NCBI GenBank assembly: GCA_934515035.1
Contig: CAKSXP010000010.1
Location: 1-17,246, forward strand
Reading direction: 5' to 3'
Source: an uncultured Oscillospiraceae bacterium
Lineage (GTDB): Bacteria; Bacillota; Clostridia; Oscillospirales; Oscillospiraceae
Length of the DNA stretch: 17,246 nucleotides
Positions 7,255 through 14,603 of the stretch are shown here, piece after piece (the stretch's first letter is position 1; every line of letters starts with the position of its first letter). Both the position numbers and the translations under genes were made by a program. The notes below the pieces were generated by a model. That model was not told where the DNA came from and did no database searches. It worked only from the letters and a program-made list of their open reading frames with translations.

Positions 7255-8853
7255 TCAGAGCTTTGCCATATAGTCACCGGCAAGGCGGCCGAGAGTGAGC
7301 GCCATGCCGATGGAAACGCCGCCGATGGGGCAGACGTACTGCATGCCGAAGCGGTTGCCGCAGCAGTTGCCGGATGCAAACAGTCCGGGAATGGGCTCGA
7401 GCCTGGCGTTGAGTACCTGCTGGTCGTCGTTGGTCCACAGACCGCCGCAGGTCCATCCGCCGCCGCCGACGGGATAGCGCTTCTCGCTCACCATGCCGTA
7501 GAACGGGGGCTGGACGATCGGAAGCATAAGGTGCGGGTCTTTTGCAAACTCCTCATCGCGCCCGGTGACGCACATTTCGTTGTATCGCTTGATCGTGGAA
7601 ATGAAGTTTGCCCTTGCCTCGCCCTCATAGCCGAGGTAATCGGCAAGATCAGCGAGGTTATATGCGGCATAGATCTTCATGGACATACCGCCGATGGGGG
7701 GCATGAAATCGCCGCCCTCAGGACCTTTTGCAGGGGCTTCGGCCAGCGCTTTGATGATGGCTCCATAGAAATGCTCGGGTCCGGTCGGGTCGAGCGCGCC
7801 GTGGTCAAGCCCTTCACGGTCGAGCTGTTCCTTCCAGTTCGCATCCCAGACGCAGGCATATTTACCGTAGGGCTGCATATTGCCCTGAATGCGCGCGAAT
7901 ATGTTGCCCTCGTCGCCGAAGCGTTTGCCGAATGCGTTCATGGTGAGCCAACCCGCTGTCGACCCGAGAACGCCCGGAGGTCCGGCCATCGGACCGCCGC
8001 CGGCCAGAGGCCGCGGTTCAAGACGTCCGCCGGCCCACACACCCATCTGGATCCCGCGGCCATCCCAGGTGTTGGAGCGGATGCGCCCTTCGGGGTCGCA
8101 GAGATCCGCGCCTTCAACGCAGAGCTCTCTGACCATTTCTTCGTTGGCGCCGAAGTCGCCTGCGGCGAGAAGAACGCCCTTTCCGGCCTTATAGTGTATG
8201 TAGGTCTCAACGTTCCTGTCGGAGATGTCGCGTGCGATAACGCCGGTCACGCGGCCATCCTCCATGGTCAGATACTGAGCGTCCTGCTGCCAGAAGAAAC
8301 GGGCGCCAAGACCGATGGCGTAGGCTTGGTTCTGCTTGACGGCGACGGGAAGCTCAAGCTCGGGATGATCGTCGTTGCGGAAAATGCAGGTGCCGACAAA
8401 GCCGACCTGACCGTTGATGTCCGCTTTGGCGTTCTTTGGGGGATGGTTCATAAAGAAATAGGCGTTGTCAATTATCTTCTGCTCGACCGGCTCAATGAAC
8501 CAGTCCAGAGCCGCGCCGGAGTTTTTTGCAAACTTCATGACCAGCGCGGGATTGGAGCGGTTGAGTGTGCGGCGCTGCCACTCTCTGACCAGGTCGAGGG
8601 GATCATATTCCGGGATCCCGCGGGAGAGAGCAAGTCTGGAGTTGAGGGTGCCTATTTCGAAGCCAAGCACCCACTGCTGTTTGTCCTTCTGCTTGTCAAT
8701 GCAGATAACGGAAGCTCCGGCTTCCGCTGCGGCACGGGCTGCGGCGGTACCGGCGTGACCTGCGCCGATAACGATGATGTCAGCCTCGAGGGTTTTTGCG
8801 ATTTTCTCATCTGCGATGGGTTCGGGAGGAATCCTCCAGCTGGACTCTGCCAT
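7255..8853 (-). CDS. FAD-binding flavoprotein, fumarate reductase/succinate dehydrogenase-like fold
   Basis: 532-residue flavoprotein of the FAD_binding_2 class (fumarate or urocanate reductase, 3-ketosteroid dehydrogenase). The Rossmann dinucleotide motif GAGHAG is at 30-35 and the acidic end of the fold at CIDKQ. The C-terminal FAD-contact region reads EPIPGLFASGNCCGNRFG and ends GGVSIGMALTLGRLAG. No N-terminal FMN-binding or heme domain and no signal peptide, so it is probably cytoplasmic and takes electrons from a partner. The His and Arg found near the end of fumarate reductases (HTxGG and the GAN-R loop) are not conserved: the segment reads GGWTCGGLWTN. The substrate is therefore likely not fumarate. 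The start ATG has AGGAG 9 bases upstream. Single-gene unit with its own promoter and terminator. Possible roles in anaerobic steroid, bile acid or enoate reduction are guesses. Confidence 0.88.
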   Translation of the reverse strand: MAESSWRIPPEPIADEKIAKTLEADIIVIGAGHAGTAAARAAAEAGASVICIDKQKDKQQWVLGFEIGTLNSRLALSRGIPEYDPLDLVREWQRRTLNRSNPALVMKFAKNSGAALDWFIEPVEQKIIDNAYFFMNHPPKNAKADINGQVGFVGTCIFRNDDHPELELPVAVKQNQAYAIGLGARFFWQQDAQYLTMEDGRVTGVIARDISDRNVETYIHYKAGKGVLLAAGDFGANEEMVRELCVEGADLCDPEGRIRSNTWDGRGIQMGVWAGGRLEPRPLAGGGPMAGPPGVLGSTAGWLTMNAFGKRFGDEGNIFARIQGNMQPYGKYACVWDANWKEQLDREGLDHGALDPTGPEHFYGAIIKALAEAPAKGPEGGDFMPPIGGMSMKIYAAYNLADLADYLGYEGEARANFISTIKRYNEMCVTGRDEEFAKDPHLMLPIVQPPFYGMVSEKRYPVGGGGWTCGGLWTNDDQQVLNARLEPIPGLFASGNCCGNRFGMQYVCPIGGVSIGMALTLGRLAGDYMAKL

Positions 8854-8921
8854 GGCATTTGTCTCCTTTTCTAAACATATTATGGCAATAGTGCTCAAAA
8901 AATGCGATGGTTCACACAAAA

Positions 8922-8950
8922 ATTATAGCATGTTGACTAAAACACGTCAA
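8922..8950 (-). promoter_or_regulatory. Near-consensus sigma-A promoter for the flavoprotein
   Basis: TTGACG (8950-8945), a 17-base spacer, and a perfect TATAAT (8927-8922) with TG ahead of it. The leader to the start codon is about 65 bases. Strong constitutive-looking promoter, so control, if any, is probably by repression. Confidence 0.85.
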
Positions 8951-8972
8951 TGAATTGTTACCAGTCTGTAAC
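8933..8972. promoter_or_regulatory. Two inverted repeats at the flavoprotein promoter (candidate operators)
   Basis: TTGAC (8933-8937) and GTCAA (8946-8950) are perfect 5-base arms, the second overlapping the -35. GTTAC (8957-8961) and GTAAC (8968-8972) form a second pair just upstream. The two centres are about 23 bases apart, roughly two helical turns. No regulator gene lies beside them. Confidence 0.4.
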
Positions 8973-8994
8973 TTAAAGGGCAGAAATACGCACA

Positions 8995-9032
8995 AAAAAC
9001 GCCATGGCCACAATTCAGGCCATGACGTTTTT
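8995..9032 (-). terminator. Intrinsic terminator for yaaL-bofA
   Basis: A 15-pair stem (8995-9009 with 9018-9032; one G.U wobble) around an 8-base loop begins directly at the bofA stop. On the minus strand it is followed by a run of T (GCGTTTTTT). The plus side also has a T-run, so it could block readthrough both ways. Confidence 0.75.
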
Positions 9033-9292
9033 CAAAGCAGTATGTATTTTATGAGCAGCAGCAGGATAACGCCCGGCACGCCCAGAACCCCGGTTATGAT
9101 CGCGTTGAACCAGTTGACGCCGAGGCTGATGCCGATGAATGAGCCGAGAAAATTCAGTATCAAAAGCCCGACAAAGCCGATCAGCGCGTTCAGCAGCAAT
9201 TTGAGCGCCCATTTGATCGGACGCTTCAGCAGCTTGAAAAGCAGCCACAGCATGCCGAGAGCTGCCGATATCATCAGAATAAAAACAAACAT
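9032..9292 (-). CDS. bofA: Pro-sigma-K processing inhibitor BofA family protein
   Basis: 86-residue integral membrane protein with an N-terminal hydrophobic helix and two further hydrophobic stretches, matching the BofA family, which in Bacillus holds the SpoIVFB protease inactive until the forespore signal arrives and so delays sigma-K. The conserved core NALIGFVGLLILNFLG then GVNWFNAIITGVLGVPGV is clear. I chose the ATG at 9292-9290 (GGAGG at 7 bases) over the ATG at 9310; the stop codon of yaaL lies just upstream, overlapping the region of that earlier ATG. Cotranscribed with yaaL, the same order as in Bacillus, but recR and dnaX, the usual upstream neighbours there, are absent. Confidence 0.9.
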   Translation of the reverse strand: MFVFILMISAALGMLWLLFKLLKRPIKWALKLLLNALIGFVGLLILNFLGSFIGISLGVNWFNAIITGVLGVPGVILLLLIKYILL

Positions 9293-9306
9293 ATATGAAC
9301 CTCCGG

Positions 9307-9522
9307 TCATTGAAACAGGTGCTTGAGGTTTTGAAATGCGTGGTCATATCTTGCCCGCAGAGCACTGATCTCATATATATACGCCTCGGTCAGAGCGGGA
9401 TCGGTCTCGCTGTTAAAATTTGAATATGCACATTCAAGCTCGCGCTGTATGGCGGAGATCGCATCCTTCTGCTTTTTGAGCTCTGCCTCATGTGCCCGGC
9501 GCAGTTTTCTTTTTTCCGACAT
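9307..9522 (-). CDS. yaaL: YaaL-like DUF2508 family protein
   Basis: 71-residue, charged, predicted coiled-coil or helical protein. The order of two helices, AELKKQKDAISAIQRELECA and SALRARYDHAF, fits the DUF2508 family (YaaL in Bacillus), found just before bofA. Function unknown. The start is the ATG at 9522-9520, with GGAG 6 bases upstream; the frame is open to 9564 but without a site. The stop lies 14 bases before bofA, and the bofA ribosome site is in that gap. Confidence 0.85.
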   Translation of the reverse strand: MSEKRKLRRAHEAELKKQKDAISAIQRELECAYSNFNSETDPALTEAYIYEISALRARYDHAFQNLKHLFQ

Positions 9523-9655
9523 GTTGAACTCCGTTCGATTTGAATTTGGTGCCATGCTGATCAATGGTAACTATATTGTATTCAAAACATCTTACGGATA
9601 ATCACGATGCGGAAAAATTTTCATGCATATGAACAGCCGCTGTGCGCCATAATAG

Positions 9656-9887
9656 ACTCGGACACAGAAAAGAGCGGCCGGACGGGCGGGAAGCCCAAGA
9701 CCGGTGCCGATGCTGAAAAAGCATGTTTGGCGAAAGGTCCCGGCTCGCTGCGCTGAGGGCATATCCCGAGGGTGATATTGGATATGTTAGCGCAGAATGC
9801 TCGGAGTGTCAAGTGAAGAGGCACCTTTGCGAAAGTAGGGGAGGCCTGCGACGCGGCGGAGACGACTCAAAAGTCGTCTCCGCTTTT
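9656..9887 (+). ncRNA. Structured RNA of unknown family, about 232 nt
   Basis: The 9523-10022 stretch holds no convincing protein gene but carries a compact fold. Closing stems GACAC 9661-9665/GTGTC 9806-9810 and GAGC 9672-9675/GCTC 9799-9802 enclose GCCGG 9677-9681/CCGGC 9740-9744. Inside that stem sit hairpin 1 (GGGC 9684/GCCC 9693, loop GGGAA) and hairpin 2 (GACC 9699/GGTC 9736; GCC 9706/GGC 9729; ATGCT 9710/AGCAT 9720, loop GAAAA). Hairpin 3 has CTGCGCT 9748/AGCGCAG 9789 and CATATCC 9760/GGATATG 9780. Hairpin 4 has AGGC 9819/GCCT 9844. A terminator ends it. The -10 is at best CATAAT at 9648-9653, giving a start near 9660. The SRP, tmRNA and RNase P signature motifs are missing. It could be a raiA-type, 6S-like or wholly new RNA, or a riboswitch acting on the topoisomerase operon. 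I derived all pairings by hand. Confidence 0.62.
9856..9887 (+). terminator. Intrinsic terminator of the structured RNA
   Basis: A 12-base perfect stem (9856-9867 with 9872-9883), loop CAAA, followed by TTTTG. It separates the RNA from the topoisomerase operon, which has its own promoter. Confidence 0.88.
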
Positions 9888-9934
9888 GCCGTTTATCAAT
9901 GTGCGGCACATGCCGTATGGACGGCGCAAATCAG

Positions 9935-9963
9935 TTGATTTTTCAGGTCTCATAGGTTATACT
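9935..9963 (+). promoter_or_regulatory. Sigma-A promoter for the topoisomerase operon
   Basis: TTGATT (9935-9940), a 17-base spacer and TATACT (9958-9963). The start codon lies 59 bases downstream, with AGGAG just ahead. Confidence 0.72.
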
Positions 9964-10022
9964 ATATAAATCAGTTTTTATTTGGAAAAGTACAAGATAT
10001 TGTATTTCAGGAGCAAGGAACA

Positions 10023-12008
10023 ATGACGAAGAAAAGCACGCGCGATTACGGCAACGAGAGCATATCCCAGCTCAAGGGCGCGGACAGGGTCCGCAAGCGC
10101 CCGGGAGTGATTTTCGGCTCGGATGGGCTCGACGGCTGCGAGCACGCCGTTTTCGAAATACTGTCAAACTCCATAGACGAGGCCCGCGAGGGACACGGCG
10201 ATCTGATAACCGTCACTCATTTTGAGGATAACTCGATCGAGGTAGCGGATTTCGGGCGCGGCTGTCCCGTGGACTGGAACGCCGCGGAGGGCCGCTATAA
10301 CTGGGAGCTGGTGTATTGCGAGCTTTATGCCGGCGGCAAATACAACAACCTAGAGGGCGACAATTACGAATATTCGCTCGGGCTGAACGGTCTCGGTGCC
10401 TGCGCCACGCAGTATGCCTCTCGATATATGGACGTCACGGTATGGCGCGACGGGAGCAAGTATTCGCTTCATTTCGAAAAGGGAGAGATCGTCGGCGGTC
10501 TGAAAAAGGAGCCGGCCGACCGCAAGAAAACCGGAACAACGACGCGATGGCTGCCGGACCTCGACGTTTTTACGGACATCAGAATACCGAAAGAATACTT
10601 CACCGATGTTCTGCGCCGTCAGGCCGTTGTCAACGCCGGCATAACGTTCCGCTTCCGGAACCAGGTCGGGGGAAAGTTCGAGACGGAGGATTTTGTATAT
10701 GAAAACGGTATCCTCGACTATGTGACCGAGATAGCGGGAGAAGGGACGCTCTCTTCACCAACATATATCGAGGCGGAGCGGCGCGGGCGCGACCGTGAGG
10801 ACAAGCCCGAATACAAGGTCCGCATGTCCGCGGCCTTCTGCTTTTCGAACAAGGTCAGCGGCATAGAGTATTATCACAACTCAAGCTGGCTCGAGCACGG
10901 CGGCGCACCGGAAAAGGCGGTCAAATCGGCTTTCGTCTCGGCGGTCGATGCATACATCAAAAAAGCGAATAAATATCAGAAAAACGAAAGCAAGATCAGC
11001 TTCCAGGATATCGCGGACTGCCTTGTCCTGGTGACGAACTGCTTCTCGACACAGACCTCATATGAGAACCAGACGAAGAAGTCCATCAACAATAAGTTCA
11101 TTCAGGAGGCGATGACGGACTTTCTGCGCTCCCAGCTCGAGATATACTTTATCGAACACAGGCAGGAGGCGGACCGGGTCGTCGAGCAGGTGCTCGTGAA
11201 CAAGCGCAGCCGCGAGACGGCGGAAAAAGCGCGCCTTAACATAAAGAAAAAGCTCTCCGGCTCGATCGACATATCAAACCGCGTGCAGAAATTCGTTGAC
11301 TGCCGGACGCGGGACGTCAGCCGCCGCGAAATATATATAGTCGAGGGCGACTCCGCGCTCGGCGCCTGCAAGCTGTCCAGAGACGCGGAGTTTCAGGGGA
11401 TCATGCCGGTGCGCGGCAAGATCCTCAACTGCCTGAAGGCGGATTACGCCCGCATATTCAAAAGCGAGATCATAACCGACCTCATAAAGGTGCTGGGCTG
11501 CGGCGTCGAGGTCGAAAAGGGCAGGGGCAAGGAGCTTTCAAACTTTGACATCGACAATCTGCGCTGGAAGCGCGTTATCATCTGCACCGATGCGGACTTC
11601 GACGGATACCAGATACGTACGCTTATACTGACGATGCTCTACCGCCTTGTTCCGACGCTTATCAACGAGGGATATGTTTACATTGCGGAATCCCCGCTTT
11701 ACGAGATTGAGAGCAGGGGAAAGACTTATTTTGCCTATTCCGAGCGGGAAAAGGCGGAGATAATCGACTCGCTCGACGGTGCGAAGGCAACGATAAACCG
11801 GTCAAAGGGTCTTGGCGAAAACGATCCGGAGATGATGTGGCTTACGACTATGAACCCGGAAACACGCCGTCTCATCAAGGTCATGCCGGAGGATATGGAA
11901 CTGACGGCGCGCATGTTTGAGCTCCTGCTGGGCGACGATCTTGCGGGAAGAAAAAAACATATCGCGGAGAACGGATACAAGTTCCTTGACCTTGCGGATA
12001 TATCGTAA
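10023..12008 (+). CDS. parE: Divergent topoisomerase IV subunit B (ParE/GyrB-like ATPase and TOPRIM)
   Basis: ATP-driven strand passage subunit of a type IIA topoisomerase. The GHKL ATPase has general base E45, Mg-binding N49 (FEILSNSIDEA), and DFGRG (76-80). The usual GLHGVG loop reads GLNGLG (120-125), so His is Asn. The transducer follows at about 220-400, with the linking Lys region TKKSINNK (351-358). The TOPRIM part has E441 in VEGDSA and D523/D525/D527 in TDADFDG, and RSKGLGE and TTMNPETRRL (608-617) match the family. The TOPRIM loop GDSALGACK departs from the usual GDSAGGSAK. 661 residues; the E. coli GyrB insertion is absent. The ATG has AGGAG at 9 bases. Could be a second, derived gyrase; gene order B then A, and the partner's lack of a GyrA box, favour topoisomerase IV. 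Confidence 0.9.
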   Translation: MTKKSTRDYGNESISQLKGADRVRKRPGVIFGSDGLDGCEHAVFEILSNSIDEAREGHGDLITVTHFEDNSIEVADFGRGCPVDWNAAEGRYNWELVYCELYAGGKYNNLEGDNYEYSLGLNGLGACATQYASRYMDVTVWRDGSKYSLHFEKGEIVGGLKKEPADRKKTGTTTRWLPDLDVFTDIRIPKEYFTDVLRRQAVVNAGITFRFRNQVGGKFETEDFVYENGILDYVTEIAGEGTLSSPTYIEAERRGRDREDKPEYKVRMSAAFCFSNKVSGIEYYHNSSWLEHGGAPEKAVKSAFVSAVDAYIKKANKYQKNESKISFQDIADCLVLVTNCFSTQTSYENQTKKSINNKFIQEAMTDFLRSQLEIYFIEHRQEADRVVEQVLVNKRSRETAEKARLNIKKKLSGSIDISNRVQKFVDCRTRDVSRREIYIVEGDSALGACKLSRDAEFQGIMPVRGKILNCLKADYARIFKSEIITDLIKVLGCGVEVEKGRGKELSNFDIDNLRWKRVIICTDADFDGYQIRTLILTMLYRLVPTLINEGYVYIAESPLYEIESRGKTYFAYSEREKAEIIDSLDGAKATINRSKGLGENDPEMMWLTTMNPETRRLIKVMPEDMELTARMFELLLGDDLAGRKKHIAENGYKFLDLADIS

Positions 12009-12032
12009 AAACTCAAAGGAGATACCGAAACA

Positions 12033-12314
12033 ATGAAATTCAAAACAGCAAGAAACATTGTATGCGTGCTGTATACGGCAGCGACTATAATACTCATCGC
12101 CGGCATAACCAATTTTGCAAGCGGCACCTTTCTGCGTACGGCAACGATAATTGCCGGCGTTGTGCTCATTTTGCTGGGAGCGGGCATACGCATGAACTGC
12201 CTCAACTGTCCGAAGTGCGGAGAGCATATAACCGGAAAGCTTCTGGACACCGTAAAATGTCCGAAATGCGGCGCTGAGCTCATGCCGAAAAAGCAGAAGA
12301 ACAGCAAAAAATGA
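12033..12314 (+). CDS. Small two-TM protein with C-terminal zinc ribbon
   Basis: 93-residue membrane protein of unknown function. Two predicted transmembrane helices (about 8-25 and 33-53) lead to a short zinc ribbon with CPKC at 59-62 and CPKC at 76-79. The tail is basic (PKKQKNSKK). AGGAG lies about 10 bases before the ATG. It sits between the two topoisomerase genes, 24 bases after the first and 35 before the second, an unusual insertion in a pair that is normally adjacent. Membrane-tethered zinc ribbons can bind nucleic acid or protein; nothing shows a link to the topoisomerase beyond position. Confidence 0.8.
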   Translation: MKFKTARNIVCVLYTAATIILIAGITNFASGTFLRTATIIAGVVLILLGAGIRMNCLNCPKCGEHITGKLLDTVKCPKCGAELMPKKQKNSKK

Positions 12315-12349
12315 ACAGCGCCGAAGCGCGATGAAAGGTAAGGTCACAT

Positions 12350-14590
12350 ATGGCCCGAAAGAAGAAAACGGAAACCGAAAAACCAAAGGCGCAGAACCCG
12401 AATGTGATTGGGCTGCACGCGGAGGTGCTTGAACAGCCGATAACCCAGACGCTGGAGCAGAACTACATGCCCTATGCCATGAGCGTTATCGTCTCCCGCG
12501 CGATACCCGAGATCGACGGGTTCAAGCCCTCGCACCGCAAGCTTCTGTATACGATGTACAAGATGAATCTGCTCTCCGGCGCGCGCACAAAAAGTGCTAA
12601 TATCGTCGGACAGACGATGAAGCTCAATCCCCACGGGGACAGCGCCATATATGAGACGATGGTGCGTCTTTCAAAGGGCAACGAAGCCCTTCTGACGCCT
12701 TTTGTGGACAGCAAGGGCAACTTCGGAAAGGTGTATTCCCGAGATATGGCCTATGCCGCCAGCCGATATACCGAGGCGAAGCTTGCACCCATCAGCGCCG
12801 AGATATTCCGGGATATAGACAAGGACACCGTCGATTTTACGGATAACTACGACGGCACGATGAAGGAACCGAGCCTGCTGCCGACGGTATTTCCGAATGT
12901 GCTCGTCTCCGCGAATCTGGGCATCGCCGTCGGAATGGCAAGCCAGATATGCGGCTTCAACCTTGCGGAGGTCTGTCAGACGACGATCGAGCTGCTGCGC
13001 GACCCGGAGCATGACATTATGACAACGCTGCTTGCTCCGGATTTCCCGACCGGGGGCGAGCTTGTCTACGACGCGGCGGAGATGCGGGAGATATACCGCA
13101 CGGGCCGCGGCGGCTTCAAGGTGCGCGCCAGGTGGAGATACGTCAGGGAGCAGAACCTGATCGAGGTATACGAGATACCCTATACCACGACGACCGAAGC
13201 CATAATGGACAAGGTCGCGGAGCTCATAAAGTCAGGCAAGGTGCGGGAAATAACGGATATGCGCGACGAGACCGATCTGAGCGGGCTTAAGCTTGCGATC
13301 GATCTCAAGCGGGGCACGGCCCCTGAGAAGCTGATGGCGAAGCTTTTCAAGATAACTCCGCTGATGGACACCTTTTCCTGCAACTTCAATATACTTATCG
13401 CGGGAAATCCGCGGGTCATGGGTGTCCGGGAAATACTCACCGAGTGGATCGCCTGGCGCGAGGACTGCGTCAAGCGCCGCGTTTACTATGATCTTGCAAA
13501 AAAGCGGGACAAGCTGCATCTGCTGAAGGGCCTTGGAAAGATACTTCTGGATATCGACAAGGCGATAAAGATCATACGCGAAACGGAGCAGGAGTCCGAG
13601 GTCGTGCCAAACCTTATGATAGGCTTCGGCATAGACGAGATACAGGCCGAATACGTCGCGGAGATAAAGCTGCGCAACATAAACCGCGAATATATCCTGA
13701 AACGTATTAATGAGACGGATGAGCTCGAAAAGGAGATAAGCGACCTCGAGGATCTGCTCGGCAGCCGCCGGAGGATCAGGAGCGTCATAACCGACGAGCT
13801 CAAACAGATCATAAAAAAATATGCCGAGCCACGCCGGACGGTCATCGTCCATGCGGGGGAGATCGAACAGTATGTCGAAGAGGACGGCGCCGAGAATTAC
13901 GACGTTGTGCTGTTCCTTTCGCGGGACGGATATTTCAAGAAGATAACGCCGCAGTCCCTGCGCATGGCGTCCGAGCAGAAGTTCAAGGAGAACGACGCGC
14001 TGGCTCTGAGCTTCCCGGCAAAAAACCGGGGGGAGCTTCTGGTGTTTACCGATAAGCAGCAGGTCTATAAGTGCAGGATCAGCGATTTTGACGATATGAA
14101 AGCGTCGGTGCTGGGCGTTTTTCTCCCGTCGCATCTTAACATGGACGAGGGCGAAAATGTCATATCTATCGTGGATCCGGGGGATTATTCAAAGCATCTT
14201 CTGCTGTTCTTTGAAAACGGAAAGGCCGCGCGGCTGGAGCTTTCGGCCTATGCGACAAAGACAAACCGCCGCAAGCTGACGGGGGCCTATTCGGACAAGA
14301 ACGCGGTGAGGAGCATTTTGCCTCTTGACGAGGATATGGAAATAGCGGTATTCTCGACCGAGGGCAGAGCGCTCGTTTTCAATACCGCGCTGATGCAGCC
14401 CAAGACCAGCCGCACAACACAGGGCGTCGGCGTAATGACGCTCAAGCCCAAGTGGAAGCTGGACCGCGCCGAGCCGCTGTCCGCAACGAGCATCAAAAAT
14501 ACGGCGCGTTACCGGGTCCGCAGCATTCCCGCCGCAGGGGCGCTTCTCCGGGAAGAGGACAGAGGCGAGGAACAGATGACACTTATCTGA
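12350..14590 (+). CDS. parC: Divergent topoisomerase IV subunit A (ParC/GyrA-like)
   Basis: DNA-breakage and reunion subunit. The winged-helix segment NPHGDSAIYETMVR (93-106) includes the two quinolone-contact positions, S98 and E102, as in sensitive enzymes. The active-site Tyr is Y140, with R139, in AASRYTE. The tower and coiled-coil follow to about residue 500. The C-terminal half has four recognisable beta-pinwheel blades, for example DVVLFLSRDGYFKKI, LLVFTDKQQVYK, LLLFFENGKAARL and IAVFSTEGRALVF. No QRRGGKG GyrA box is seen, so strand wrapping as in gyrase is unlikely. The region between HGD and the Tyr (LSKGNEALLTPFVDSKGNFGKVYSRD read in parts) differs from GyrA/ParC. At 746 residues it is a little short for GyrA. 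AAGG sites precede the ATG. Confidence 0.93.
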   Translation: MARKKKTETEKPKAQNPNVIGLHAEVLEQPITQTLEQNYMPYAMSVIVSRAIPEIDGFKPSHRKLLYTMYKMNLLSGARTKSANIVGQTMKLNPHGDSAIYETMVRLSKGNEALLTPFVDSKGNFGKVYSRDMAYAASRYTEAKLAPISAEIFRDIDKDTVDFTDNYDGTMKEPSLLPTVFPNVLVSANLGIAVGMASQICGFNLAEVCQTTIELLRDPEHDIMTTLLAPDFPTGGELVYDAAEMREIYRTGRGGFKVRARWRYVREQNLIEVYEIPYTTTTEAIMDKVAELIKSGKVREITDMRDETDLSGLKLAIDLKRGTAPEKLMAKLFKITPLMDTFSCNFNILIAGNPRVMGVREILTEWIAWREDCVKRRVYYDLAKKRDKLHLLKGLGKILLDIDKAIKIIRETEQESEVVPNLMIGFGIDEIQAEYVAEIKLRNINREYILKRINETDELEKEISDLEDLLGSRRRIRSVITDELKQIIKKYAEPRRTVIVHAGEIEQYVEEDGAENYDVVLFLSRDGYFKKITPQSLRMASEQKFKENDALALSFPAKNRGELLVFTDKQQVYKCRISDFDDMKASVLGVFLPSHLNMDEGENVISIVDPGDYSKHLLLFFENGKAARLELSAYATKTNRRKLTGAYSDKNAVRSILPLDEDMEIAVFSTEGRALVFNTALMQPKTSRTTQGVGVMTLKPKWKLDRAEPLSATSIKNTARYRVRSIPAAGALLREEDRGEEQMTLI

Positions 14591-14603
14591 CGTGGGAGGA
14601 AAT

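Noticed and set aside
7531..8874. 447-codon plus-strand frame across the flavoprotein gene
   Set aside because: The minus-strand frame has the FAD motifs, promoter, ribosome site and terminator; the plus frame has none of them.
9656..9887. Assignment of the RNA as SRP RNA, tmRNA, RNase P RNA or cobalamin riboswitch
   Set aside because: SRP apical GGAAG...AGCAG motif, the tmRNA tag and tRNA-like ends, the RNase P GAGGAAAGTCC and ACAGAAA order, and the B12 box are all missing. Some short resemblances (GGGAAG, CGAAAGGTCC) are in the wrong order.
9621..9938. Short open frames on both strands within the structured RNA
   Set aside because: No ribosome sites, unlikely composition, and they cross the stems and the terminator.
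13232..14134. 300-codon antisense frame over parC
   Set aside because: Shadow of the topoisomerase A gene, with no start site or motif.
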